DNA from: Syntrophobacterales bacterium
Lineage (GTDB): Bacteria; Desulfobacterota; Syntrophobacteria; BM002
Direction: 5' to 3'
NCBI GenBank assembly: GCA_030601545.1
Contig: JAUVTM010000022.1
Span: 1-14,464, forward strand
Length of the DNA: 14,464 nt
The notes beneath the pieces are model-generated. The model did not search any database. It saw nothing but the letters and a program-made list of their open reading frames with translations, and was not told the origin of the DNA. The position numbers were made by a program, and so were the translations under genes. Positions 7,288 to 14,116 of this stretch are shown in pieces; positions within the stretch are counted from its first letter, which is position 1; every line of letters starts with the position of its first letter.

Positions 7288-7309
7288 TCCATTGGAAAGG
7301 GACAATCTT

Positions 7310-8758
7310 ATGGCGAATTATGATTTCGATATAGGTGTGATTGGCAGTGGGGCAGCAGGCCTGACCGTTACAGCCGGGGCAGCCCAGGCTGGTGCCAAAA
7401 CTCTGCTGGTTGAGAAAGAAAAGGAACTTGGAGGTGACTGCCTGCACTACGGCTGTGTTCCGAGCAAGACCCTGATCAAAACTGCTCACGTGTACCATCT
7501 GATGAAGAACTCAAAAGAATTTGGTCTTCCAGGGGTTGAGCTTCCGCCTGTTGATTATCGGGAGGTGGCAAAGAGAATTCAATCGGTTATCAGCACCATT
7601 CAAGAGCACGATTCTGAGGAAAGATTCTGCAAGCTCGGGGCCAAAGTTGAATTCGGCGAGCCAATCTTTGTTGATGAGCACAGCATCCGCCTCAATGGGG
7701 AAACCATCTCAGCAAAGAACTGGGTTCTCGCCACAGGTTCCTCCCCTGGAATCCCGCCCATAGATGGCCTGGATAGCACGCCCTACATCACCAACAAAGA
7801 AATCTGGTCCCTCGATCATCTGCCGGAATCCTTGATCATTCTTGGCGCCGGCCCCATAGCCATAGAAATGGCACAGGCATTCGGTCGTCTTGGCTCAAAG
7901 GTCACTGTGGTGCAACGCAGCGATCAGATCTTGAGCAAAGAAGATAAAGACATGGCCGACACAGTCATGGAGGTCTTGCAATCTGAAGGGGTGACATTTT
8001 ATCTCAACTCCTCTGTGATGAGTGTGCGGGATCTGGGGAGTGAGCGCGAGGTAGTTATGAGAAATAGTGCGGGCAAGACGACTGAGCTCAGGGGAGAACA
8101 GATCCTTGTCGCCATGGGTCGAAGAGCCAATGTTGAAGGTTTAGGTCTGGAAGGTCTGGGCGTAGAGTTCAGTGGAAAAGGCATCCAGGTTGACAACCGT
8201 TTGAGGACAAAACAGAAGCATATTTATGCAGCAGGAGATGTTACCGGCCAATATCAATTCACCCACGCTGCCGGTTATGAGGGGGGCATTGTGTTCACTA
8301 ATGCGATTTTTCATCTCCCCAGAAAAGTGGACTATACTTTTCTGCCGTGGTGTACGTTTACAGATCCCGAGCTGGCGAGCATTGGCATGAATGAGAAAGC
8401 AGCAGAAGCTGCCGGAATAGAGTATTCGGTCTGGACCGAGGAGTTCAAAGACAACGACAGAAGCCTGGCGGAGGGCGAGAGAGTCGGTACGATCAAAATG
8501 ATACTGGACGGAAAAGAGAAGCCTATAGGTGTACAAATATTGGGGCCCCAGGCAGGAGAACTGCTCAGTGAATGGGTGGCGGTGTTGAACGGAAAGATGA
8601 AACTCTCCACCTTGGCTTCTGCAGTACATCCCTATCCGACTCTGGGTGAGATCAACAAAAGAGTCGCAGGGACGTTCTTTTCTCCAAAGATCTTCTCCGA
8701 TAGGGTCAAAAAAGGTCTTAAGCTATTTTTCAATCTTAAAGGAAGAGCATGCGAGTAA
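7310..8758 (+). CDS. MerA/lipoamide dehydrogenase-like FAD/NAD(P) disulfide oxidoreductase
   Basis: Class I pyridine nucleotide-disulfide oxidoreductase, 482 aa. The ATG at 7310 is chosen over an in-frame TTG at 7292 because AAAGGGA lies about 7 nt upstream and the FAD motif starts at once. Order: FAD dinucleotide fold GSGAAG (12-17), redox-active pair Cys44/Cys49 (GGDCLHYGCVPSK), NAD(P) fold GAGPIA at 179-184, second FAD motif IYAAGDVTG, C-terminal dimerisation domain with HPYPTLGE from 440. In lipoamide dehydrogenase the base is the His of HPTLSE; here that place is Tyr442, as in mercuric reductases. However, the N-terminal NmerA domain and C-terminal Cys pair of true MerA are absent. The substrate is therefore unknown. 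Genes of this type are often found with TVP38 proteins, one of which follows at 10198. Confidence 0.87.
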   Translation: MANYDFDIGVIGSGAAGLTVTAGAAQAGAKTLLVEKEKELGGDCLHYGCVPSKTLIKTAHVYHLMKNSKEFGLPGVELPPVDYREVAKRIQSVISTIQEHDSEERFCKLGAKVEFGEPIFVDEHSIRLNGETISAKNWVLATGSSPGIPPIDGLDSTPYITNKEIWSLDHLPESLIILGAGPIAIEMAQAFGRLGSKVTVVQRSDQILSKEDKDMADTVMEVLQSEGVTFYLNSSVMSVRDLGSEREVVMRNSAGKTTELRGEQILVAMGRRANVEGLGLEGLGVEFSGKGIQVDNRLRTKQKHIYAAGDVTGQYQFTHAAGYEGGIVFTNAIFHLPRKVDYTFLPWCTFTDPELASIGMNEKAAEAAGIEYSVWTEEFKDNDRSLAEGERVGTIKMILDGKEKPIGVQILGPQAGELLSEWVAVLNGKMKLSTLASAVHPYPTLGEINKRVAGTFFSPKIFSDRVKKGLKLFFNLKGRACE

Positions 8759-8819
8759 AGCATAGCGCAAAGAGCATGGCGCATATATAGCTTTTGCTCC
8801 GCAAGATAACTATACTCTC

Positions 8820-8846
8820 CCTCTCCCCCAATCAGTGGGGGAGAGG
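8820..8846. repeat. Perfect 11-bp palindrome between flavoprotein and gnd genes
   Basis: C8820 plus CTCTCCCCCA (8821-8830), loop ATCAG, TGGGGGAGAG (8836-8845) plus G8846. The stem is very GC-rich, but no U-run follows, so it is not a standard intrinsic terminator. The CCCTCTCCCCC/GGGGGAGAG form is of the kind seen in dispersed intergenic palindromes. Confidence 0.65.
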
Positions 8847-8923
8847 AGATTCTTTGCGGGGTTAAGTGGATAGGCGTAATTTAAAATCCGAATTTCGAAT
8901 TTTTGTGGCGAGGAGGAATTGAT

Positions 8924-9835
8924 ATGGAAATAGGCATGATCGGATTGGGGCGCATGGGAATGAATATGGCAAAACGGATCCTCCAGGGTGGCCATGAGGT
9001 TGTAGCCTACAACCGGACCCCTAGTAAAACCGAAGAGATTGTCAAAGAGGGTGCGATAGGGAGCTTTTCACTGACCGAACTCGTTGACAAGTTGACCGCG
9101 CCACGGGTGGTTTGGCTAATGCTTCCCGCTGGCAAACCGGTTGATGACCATCTTGACCAACTCCTGGAGTTGCTTGCCCCGGGTGACATTGTTATCGATG
9201 GGGGGAACACCTACTACAAAGATGACATTCGCCGGGCGGAGATGCTGGCTGCAAAGGAAATCAAGTTCATGGATGTGGGAGTAAGCGGCGGCATCTGGGG
9301 ACTCGAGGTTGGTTATTGCATGATGATGGGTGGAGAACGAGAGGTCTACGAGCATCTCGAACCCATTTTCAAAACTCTTGCTCCTGAGGACGGCTACCTC
9401 TATTGTGGCCCTACCGGTGCCGGGCACTTCGTCAAGATGGTTCACAACGGCATCGAGTACGGCATGATGCAGGCCTACGGAGAGGGATTCGCCATTATGG
9501 AGGGATCACCTTATGCTGAGTTTCTAGATTATTCTCAAGTTGCTCATCTCTGGAATCAGGGAAGCGTTGTCCGTTCCTGGCTGCTGGAGCTCCTGGAGTC
9601 AGCCTTTGCCGATGACACCAGACTTACAGAGATCCGGGGATATGTGGAAGACTCCGGCGAGGGACGCTGGACTGTGCAACAGGCGGTGGAAAGCGGGGTA
9701 TCAGCCCCGGTGATAGCACTCTCCCTGTTTAGAAGATTCAGGTCCAGGCAAGAGGATGCTTTCGAAGATAGGGTTCTTGCCGCCCTGCGCAGGGAGTTCG
9801 GTGGTCATGCGGTCAAAGCTTCCGAGACCAAGTGA
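8924..9835 (+). CDS. gnd: 6-phosphogluconate dehydrogenase, decarboxylating, short form
   Basis: Oxidative decarboxylation of 6-phosphogluconate to ribulose 5-phosphate with NAD(P). The ATG at 8924 (303 aa) is preferred to the in-frame TTG at 8903: AGGAGG at 8911-8916 lies 7 nt before it and the protein then begins directly with the dinucleotide motif GLGRMG (7-12). Other landmarks: DGGNTYYKDD, VGVSGGIWGLEVGYCMMMGG, and the catalytic helix with Lys171 and Asn175 in HFVKMVHNGIEYG. At about 300 aa it lacks the extra C-terminal helical domain of the ~470-aa enzyme and belongs to the GntZ/YqeC-type short form, often NAD-linked; the coenzyme cannot be fixed by eye. A close relative acting on another 3-hydroxyacid is less likely given the full signature. 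Confidence 0.92.
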   Translation: MEIGMIGLGRMGMNMAKRILQGGHEVVAYNRTPSKTEEIVKEGAIGSFSLTELVDKLTAPRVVWLMLPAGKPVDDHLDQLLELLAPGDIVIDGGNTYYKDDIRRAEMLAAKEIKFMDVGVSGGIWGLEVGYCMMMGGEREVYEHLEPIFKTLAPEDGYLYCGPTGAGHFVKMVHNGIEYGMMQAYGEGFAIMEGSPYAEFLDYSQVAHLWNQGSVVRSWLLELLESAFADDTRLTEIRGYVEDSGEGRWTVQQAVESGVSAPVIALSLFRRFRSRQEDAFEDRVLAALRREFGGHAVKASETK

Positions 9836-9869
9836 CAAAAGAAGTACTTTCATCTCTCACAGAGCTCAC

Positions 9870-9962
9870 GGAGACCTCAGAGGGCTCATCGGGCCCCCCG
9901 CTGCGCGGGGCCTTATAAGTGAGTTCAAATGTAAGGTTGCTATTTTGCTCTCTGAGTACTCT
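9870..9962. repeat. Imperfect inverted repeat flanking a hairpin
   Basis: Bases 9870-9885 and 9947-9962 match as reverse complements at 12 of 16 positions (core CTCAGAG/CTCTGAG). They enclose the GC-rich hairpin at 9892-9912. The surrounding CAGAGCTC and ACTCTGAG words give the stretch a low-complexity, CTCTGAG-like texture. Confidence 0.5.
9892..9914 (+). terminator. Possible terminator of gnd
   Basis: CCCCGC (9896-9901), loop TGC, GCGGGG (9905-9910), with outer GGCC on both sides. It lies 56 bp after the gnd stop. Only TT and then ATAA follow, so the U-run is poor and Rho-independent function is doubtful. Confidence 0.4.
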
Positions 9963-10132
9963 GAGAACTCGAGCGACCGGAGGGAGCGGGCGAGAGCTAG
10001 ATAGAGGTTTTACGAGGAGTAAAGGCATGGTAGGTTTACCAGTTAGCCGGCTTAGACTTGTAAGCTTTTAATTGCAGATACGACTAATGTCCAATAAAGA
10101 ATGACAAATGACAAATTCCCCAACAAGCGACG

Positions 10133-10161
10133 GACAACGGACTACTGACAACGGACTACTG
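10133..10161 (+). repeat. 14-bp tandem repeat, two copies
   Basis: GACAACGGACTACT at 10133-10146 is repeated exactly at 10147-10160 and followed by a degenerate GGTAACGGA. It lies 37 bp before the TVP38 gene start and, if transcribed, would be in its leader. Confidence 0.85.
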
Positions 10162-10197
10162 GTAACGGAAAGCGGACGTTCCCATAGGAGAAATAAG

Positions 10198-10896
10198 ATG
10201 GAAGGGGTAATGGAAGCGCCTAGGGCAAGTCGAAAGAAAGCCATGCTAAAGGCGTCTATTTTTGTGGCTTTTATTATCGTCGCCATTTACATAGTTAGAT
10301 TCACTCCCGTCAAAGGGTATCTCACAGCTGAAGCATTGGGGCGCTTTCTGGATACGGCCGGCTTTTGGGCCCCGTTTGTTTTTATGCTGATTTATACTGC
10401 GGGGGTCTGCCTGTTCGTGCCCGGAACCCTACTAACCGGTCTGGGTGCCGCTATCTTTGGGGCCTATTGGGGATTTCTCTATGTATGGGTGGGAGCAATG
10501 GCTGGGGCAAGTGCGGCTTTCTGGATTGGGCGCACGCTTGGAAGGGAGTTCGCGGCCTCACTGATTGGGGATAAGTTGAAGAAATACGACGATGCCATTG
10601 AGAGGAATGGCTTTGCCACGGTTCTTTATTTACGGCTTGTCTACTTTCCTTTCACACCCATGAATTTCGGCATGGGTCTTACCAAGGTACGTTTTGGGGA
10701 CTACTTTTTTGGTACGGGCCTGGGCATCATCGTCGGGACCTTTATCTTCACCTTCTTCATCGGAACACTAAAAGATGTTTGGGTTTCAGGAAACTGGGGT
10801 GAACTGCTGTCTTTCAAGGTTTTCTTTTCCATAGGGTTGTTTGTCTTTTCTTTCTCCATTCCGAAAATTATAAAAAAGATTAAAGGTGAGCAGTAA
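10198..10896 (+). CDS. TVP38/TMEM64 (VTT/DedA-like) membrane protein
   Basis: Integral membrane protein of the VTT domain superfamily, 232 aa. The ATG at 10198 has AGGAG at 10186-10190 (7-nt spacer); an upstream frame to 10108 would only add translated tandem repeat. A first helix covers about residues 16-35. The VTT core follows: a helix ending in FVPGTLLTGLGAAIFG, a WIGRTLGREF stretch after a Gly/Ala-rich helix, then YLRLVYFPFTPMNFGMG and a last pair of helices, ending in a Lys-rich tail. Relatives are linked to lipid scrambling or transport and to membrane homeostasis; the substrate here is unknown. In some bacteria such proteins are encoded next to, or fused with, MerA-like flavoproteins like that at 7310. 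Confidence 0.9.
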   Translation: MEGVMEAPRASRKKAMLKASIFVAFIIVAIYIVRFTPVKGYLTAEALGRFLDTAGFWAPFVFMLIYTAGVCLFVPGTLLTGLGAAIFGAYWGFLYVWVGAMAGASAAFWIGRTLGREFAASLIGDKLKKYDDAIERNGFATVLYLRLVYFPFTPMNFGMGLTKVRFGDYFFGTGLGIIVGTFIFTFFIGTLKDVWVSGNWGELLSFKVFFSIGLFVFSFSIPKIIKKIKGEQ

Positions 10897-10937
10897 AAAG
10901 CTGAGAGTAAGAATAGCCGCGTAGACCAATAAGGAAG

Positions 10938-10977
10938 AAAAAGCCCCGATCCCTGCTGAGAGTGGTCGGGGCTTTTT
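10938..10977. terminator. Strong bidirectional intrinsic terminator between convergent genes
   Basis: AAAAAGCCCCGA (10938-10949) and TCGGGGCTTTTT (10966-10977) are exact inverted copies around a 16-nt loop. A GC stem with U-runs on both strands serves the plus-strand TVP38 gene (42 bp upstream) and the minus-strand phosphatase gene (123 bp away on the other side). Confidence 0.93.
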
Positions 10978-11058
10978 GTGTCGATCTGGTAGGGGCTAGA
11001 TATGGTAACCGTTTTTTAAAAGACGAAGTGTAGATGTATGAGATCTTAAACTCTCAGC

Positions 11059-11088
11059 GGGTCAATGCGGACTTTAAATTGTAACGAT
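11059..11088 (+). repeat. Dispersed ~30-bp repeat, copy A
   Basis: Matches 14117-14146 in the same orientation at 24 of 30 positions; the core TGCGGACTTTA is exact and ends in AACGAT in both. It lies 12 bp beyond the 3' end of the phosphatase gene. Confidence 0.7.
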
Positions 11089-11100
11089 TAATTCATTCTG

Positions 11101-12333
11101 TCAATTTGTTCGCTGCTGTTTCTTGCCGACGTATTCCGCCACCAAAATACTGATGTCATCGTCGATTTCAGTATCTTTTCCGAAGTTTTTTGCCGCTGAA
11201 TAAACTGCTTCCACTATCCCTTGTGCAGAGTCATCACAGTGCTTATTGAGGACCCGATAAAATCGCTGTTTTCCGAACACTTCCCCCGCAGAATTGCTAT
11301 TTTCTAGGCTGCCGTCAGTGTAAAGTATCACCTTATCACCGAGTTGCAGTTTCTTTTCTTCCTGGCCAAATGGCTGAGTGGTTCCTAACCCAATAGCGGC
11401 ACCGTGGCGATCGAGAACTTCTAGTTTTCCGTTGGAGCGCAGCAAGATTGGAGGTGGATGTCCCGCACAGCTATAGGTGAGATGACCTTGGGAAAAATTT
11501 ATGGCCATGTAGATAATGGTGAAGTAGCTGTCAAAACGTTCAAAAGGAAAGGCTTGCTCTAAGCTGTTTAGAACTTCCTCCGGTGACATAACTCTGAATT
11601 CATCCTCTGAGAGGCTGCGCTTGCTCTGCAGAAATTGGGACACTGACACTGCTATTAGGGCTGCAGGTACACCATGTCCGCATACGTCCAACATATAAAG
11701 CTCGATATGATTCCTATCCGGGTAATGTATATTAAAGATATCCCCACCGATCTGACTATATGGCTCAAATTTCCAGGCAATATTTAAGGCACCTGTCCAC
11801 GGAGAATAAGCGGGAAGCAAACTTTGCTGGATTCCGGCCGCTGCCTTAAGGTCTTGATCGAGTTGCTGCTGTTTTCTCTGAAGTTCAATCTTCTGTTGTT
11901 CGATGCCGGTAACATCGTAGATTATTATTAAGATCATTCTTTTACCTTGAAAATGAACATGGCGGGTACTAATCTCAAGAAATTTCGTAGTAGGAACTCC
12001 GTCAATATAGAAAACCCGTTCTAGCTTCACTTTGTCCACAGGGGCTTTTTCCACCATTGTCTTCAGGGCTGAACGACGGAGTACACAGCTCTCGCACTGT
12101 GACGTCTCCCCGCAAGCTTTCCTTTCCTCGACACAATATATGCAACCCGTGGCTTTGCCGAATCTTTTTATTAAAACGTGATCTTTTGACTTCTCGAACA
12201 GTTGGAGGAATTTATCGTTAAAATGATGGATTTGGAGATTCTCATCCGCAATTAGAACCGCCGAATTCATATTGTCCAGTAGTATGTTCAAGAACTCATT
12301 AGATTCTCTGAGGTCGTTGAAATAAGTCTCCAT
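11101..12333 (-). CDS. PAS domain plus SpoIIE/RsbU-type PP2C serine phosphatase
   Basis: Cytoplasmic signalling phosphatase, 410 aa. The ATG at 12333 is preferred to the longer frame from 12408 because GGAGG (12342-12346) lies 8 nt upstream. Residues 1-145 form a PAS-like sensor (LLDNMNSAVLIADENL, later LIIIYDVTGIEQQ). The sensor has a cysteine-rich insert with Cys64, Cys67, Cys74, Cys80 and Cys83, a possible metal, Fe-S or redox site. A coiled coil at about 143-170 (QQKIELQRKQQQL) links to the phosphatase: IGGDIF (Asp198), LDVCGHG (Asp216), CAGHPPPIL, VILYTDG (Asp340) and DDDISIL (391-397), so the metal-binding acidic residues are present. Such enzymes dephosphorylate anti-anti-sigma factors in partner-switching pathways. 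No kinase or antagonist gene is nearby, so the partner must be elsewhere. Confidence 0.92.
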   Translation of the reverse strand: METYFNDLRESNEFLNILLDNMNSAVLIADENLQIHHFNDKFLQLFEKSKDHVLIKRFGKATGCIYCVEERKACGETSQCESCVLRRSALKTMVEKAPVDKVKLERVFYIDGVPTTKFLEISTRHVHFQGKRMILIIIYDVTGIEQQKIELQRKQQQLDQDLKAAAGIQQSLLPAYSPWTGALNIAWKFEPYSQIGGDIFNIHYPDRNHIELYMLDVCGHGVPAALIAVSVSQFLQSKRSLSEDEFRVMSPEEVLNSLEQAFPFERFDSYFTIIYMAINFSQGHLTYSCAGHPPPILLRSNGKLEVLDRHGAAIGLGTTQPFGQEEKKLQLGDKVILYTDGSLENSNSAGEVFGKQRFYRVLNKHCDDSAQGIVEAVYSAAKNFGKDTEIDDDISILVAEYVGKKQQRTN

Positions 12334-12680
12334 AGTAGAGGCCTCCAGATGTGTATGATCATAATTCTGCCAACATGACAACTTAATCAAAGACGCCACG
12401 GAAAACAACTATTTTGATAGGATTTAACTATCAAGAGGCCAATGCTTTCTGCAGAGATTTCAAATGTCTTAAGCTAATTGATGGGAGACTGGTCCATCGC
12501 AGTACAGATAATGATGAGATGTAGCCCCACCTCGATCACTGCGAAAGTATGGAGTATGAGATGTGAACTGCAAGAAAATCGATAGGGCATTGTAAATACC
12601 GACCCTCTCGGCACAGGCATAAGTGACTTAGCCGACAGATAGTCTGGTGAGACAATGAACGCTTGGCGAGTGTTACAGTA
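12334..12680 (-). other. Gene-free 347-bp gap between BHMT-like and phosphatase genes
   Basis: No credible gene and no strong terminator after the upstream gene's stop (only a 4-bp CCGA/TCGG stem near 12600-12615). The one clear element is the dyad at 12414-12434. A minus-strand frame runs from 12408 into the phosphatase but has no ribosome binding site. The length suggests the phosphatase has its own promoter here. Confidence 0.6.
12414..12434 (-). promoter_or_regulatory. Perfect 7-7-7 dyad upstream of the phosphatase gene
   Basis: TTGATAG (12414-12420), seven bases, then CTATCAA (12428-12434), an exact inverted repeat, 80 bp before the ATG. The symmetrical, AT-rich form suits a dimeric repressor or activator site. 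Read on the minus strand its first half (TTGATA) also resembles a -35 box, but no good -10 follows at 17 bp. Confidence 0.45.
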
Positions 12681-13742
12681 CTAGTCTTCCCCATTTCCTT
12701 CTAGCATGAAGTGGCACACCGCCGGGTCGTAGAATTGTTCGCACAATATGCGTTCGTCTCTCTCTTTTTGATGACCTTCATCACCTATAATCGCATGCAA
12801 CTCCAGCCGCGGAGAGTATTTGCTATTGGGTACAGAACGTCCCAATGCCTCAGCCATAGCACGCAGGTGATGAGGAGCCGTCCCACAGCAGCCACCGATG
12901 TAATTGATTCCTATCTCTTTGGCCTTCAGAGTGTAATTAGCCATCTCAATCCTGGTTAGCACGAAAGGATCGAGCTCAAGAGGAAAGGCAAGATGGCCCT
13001 GAAACTTCTGGATCTGGAAGTATGGCCTCTCTGCTGTACAGCGATATGCCACCGGTTGAGTGGCCACGAAACAGGACACTTTTCGACGCACCCGCGCTGC
13101 CAATGGAAGCATGTGCTCAGGGTCGCGAAAACAATTGATTCCTACGATATCAGCACCCGAGTCTTCAAGTTCCTGAAAAGCATCTTCTAAAACCACTCTA
13201 TCTAAGGTGCGGTCCAGCGACTTGAAGCCAAGTGTAATCATAGCCGGTTTCCCGGTTGCTTTGATTGCCTCGAGGGCAATTCTGGCTTCACCTAAATACT
13301 CCAGAGTCTCGGCTATGAAGAAATCTATACCGTGGGAGATTTGATACTCGATCTGCTTGTCAAACTGACGTCTCGTTTCCTTATGAGTAGCCGGATCAGA
13401 GGGATCGTAGATCCAGGTGTTAGCCAGATTGCCGGCAACTAGACACCCATATTCCTTGGCAACCTCGTTGGCAATTCGTACGGCATCATTGTTGATCCTT
13501 GCTAGGGCGTCTACCTTGCCAATATCTTTCAGCTTCTCTTCATGAGCGTAGTAGGTCAACGCTTGGAGAACCTGAGCGCCTGCCCTGGCAAAGTCAACCT
13601 GGAGCTGTTTGAGGGCTTCGGGATGCTCTATGGCAACCTCAGGGGTAAAAGGCCCGGCACTAACATAGCCCCTACGTTCCAACTCAAATATGGCTCCTCC
13701 GTCCCCTAAAACAATATCTTCTTTCAACCAGTCGAGAATCAT
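12681..13742 (-). CDS. Betaine-homocysteine/homocysteine S-methyltransferase-like protein
   Basis: Zn-dependent methyltransferase of the Pfam homocysteine S-methyltransferase family, 353 aa; transfers a methyl group to homocysteine to give methionine, or related chemistry. The start at 13742 has GGAG (13750-13753) 7 nt upstream. N-terminal LGDGGAIFELERRGY; zinc ligands Cys204 (GINCF) and Cys285/Cys286 (GGCCGT). The C-terminal stretch FPLELDPF...NYIGGCCGTAPHHLRAMAEALG and the tail resemble BHMT, including extra residues beyond the barrel. The protein lacks the cobalamin-binding modules of MetH and is not a MetE. The methyl donor (betaine, S-methylmethionine, other) is not determined by the sequence. 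A long folded leader precedes it (13743-13964). Confidence 0.88.
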   Translation of the reverse strand: MILDWLKEDIVLGDGGAIFELERRGYVSAGPFTPEVAIEHPEALKQLQVDFARAGAQVLQALTYYAHEEKLKDIGKVDALARINNDAVRIANEVAKEYGCLVAGNLANTWIYDPSDPATHKETRRQFDKQIEYQISHGIDFFIAETLEYLGEARIALEAIKATGKPAMITLGFKSLDRTLDRVVLEDAFQELEDSGADIVGINCFRDPEHMLPLAARVRRKVSCFVATQPVAYRCTAERPYFQIQKFQGHLAFPLELDPFVLTRIEMANYTLKAKEIGINYIGGCCGTAPHHLRAMAEALGRSVPNSKYSPRLELHAIIGDEGHQKERDERILCEQFYDPAVCHFMLEGNGED

Positions 13743-13826
13743 AGGAGTTCTCCTTTAAGTTGGGTAAAGCTACTTCCAAGACTAATACTTCAAAAAATTT
13801 ACGATACGGTAGCACCCTTGTTCTTC

Positions 13827-13964
13827 CTACCCACAATCGCTACAGCTCAGAATGCTGTGAGTGGTCAAGTCGATGCGGTAGAAAAAGTTACCCCCATCGG
13901 CACGGGAGGCACAGAAGCCGATGAGGGACCCACCGATCGAACGAGTGAATCCTATGTTCACTCG
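13827..13964 (-). promoter_or_regulatory. Folded 5' leader of the BHMT-like gene, possible cis-regulatory RNA
   Basis: Three stems in tandem on the minus strand. First, CGAGTGAA (13957-13964) pairs with TTCACTCG (13942-13949) around a 7-nt loop. Second, a stem of 11 positions with one mismatch joins 13917-13927 to 13891-13901 (core GCCGATG/CATCGGC) and is followed by a U-rich AACUUUUUC. Third, a bulged stem pairs 13871-13881 with 13827-13839 and encloses ACAGC/GCTGT at 13842-13858. The second stem with its U-run resembles an attenuator. It does not match the SAM-I or cobalamin consensus that I can recall. Regulation by methionine-related metabolites is only a guess from the gene downstream. 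Confidence 0.4.
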
Positions 13965-13995
13965 GTTAATTTTGTGGTGCAAACCCGATGCCAAC

Positions 13996-14018
13996 AAAAA
14001 GCGGAGCCGAAGCTCCGC
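13996..14018 (-). terminator. Intrinsic terminator with UUCG tetraloop
   Basis: On the minus strand GCGGAGC, loop TTCG, GCTCCGC (14018 to 14001), directly followed by TTTTT (14000-13996). A textbook Rho-independent terminator, pointing away from the right edge and toward the BHMT-like gene. Confidence 0.92.
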
Positions 14019-14041
14019 AGGGTCTTTGCAAAATGAATAGC

Positions 14042-14063
14042 ACCACAACCCAGATGTTGTGGT
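14042..14063. repeat. 8-bp stem-loop inside the candidate small RNA
   Basis: ACCACAAC (14042-14049), loop CCAGAT, GTTGTGGT (14056-14063). No U-run on either side, so it is not a terminator. Confidence 0.7.
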
Positions 14064-14087
14064 CGGTCCTGAGGAGCAAAAGTGTGC

Positions 14088-14116
14088 ATTAAAGTATGTA
14101 ATCCACACTTCTACAA
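14088..14116 (-). promoter_or_regulatory. Candidate promoter of the small RNA
   Basis: On the minus strand TTGTAG (14116-14111), a 17-bp spacer, then TTTAAT (14093-14088). The -10 matches the sigma-70 consensus at five of six bases, the -35 at three of six. A start near 14081 would follow. Copy B of the dispersed repeat ends immediately upstream. Confidence 0.4.

Larger units (their letters stand above)
9836..10197 (+). other. Gene-free 362-bp spacer rich in small repeats
   Basis: No believable gene here; frames through it lack a ribosome binding site and recognisable protein sequence. It holds a terminator-like hairpin (9892-9912), a degenerate inverted repeat (9870-9962) and a 14-bp tandem repeat (10133-10160). 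A duplicated ATGACAA lies at 10101-10115. The ribosome binding site of the next gene (AGGAG, 10186-10190) ends it. Confidence 0.7.
13996..14081 (-). ncRNA. Candidate small RNA (~86 nt)
   Basis: Minus-strand RNA bounded by a promoter-like pair at 14088-14116 and an intrinsic terminator at 13996-14018. It would contain hairpin ACCACAAC/GTTGTGGT (14056-14063 with 14042-14049, 6-nt loop), an unpaired A/U-rich linker of about 23 nt with UUCAUUUUGC, and the UUCG terminator. It has no start codon with a ribosome binding site. The upstream edge gene has its own terminator, so this second one needs its own transcript. No known RNA family recognised. Confidence 0.4.

Noticed and set aside
7310..8758. 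Mercuric reductase (merA)
   Set aside because: The Tyr in the C-terminal motif and overall fold agree, but the N-terminal metal-binding domain, the C-terminal Cys pair and any mer genes nearby are absent.
10133..10161. CRISPR array
   Set aside because: Repeat units are 14 bp, directly abutting and without spacers; no cas genes.
10108..10197. N-terminal extension of the TVP38 protein
   Set aside because: It would translate the 14-bp tandem repeat and lacks a ribosome binding site; ATG 10198 has AGGAG at proper spacing.
12571..12640. Terminator after the BHMT-like gene
   Set aside because: The best stem is only CCGA/TCGG with no U-run.
13743..13754. AGGAG/CTCCT palindrome hiding the BHMT-like ribosome binding site
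   Set aside because: The two arms are only 2 nt apart, too tight for a hairpin, and the stem would have to melt; probably chance.
13818..14036. Plus-strand 72-codon frame whose start resembles the end of a signal peptide (PTIATAQ)
   Set aside because: TTG start without a ribosome binding site, and the frame runs through several perfect stems and the antisense of a terminator; the RNA structures explain the sequence better.
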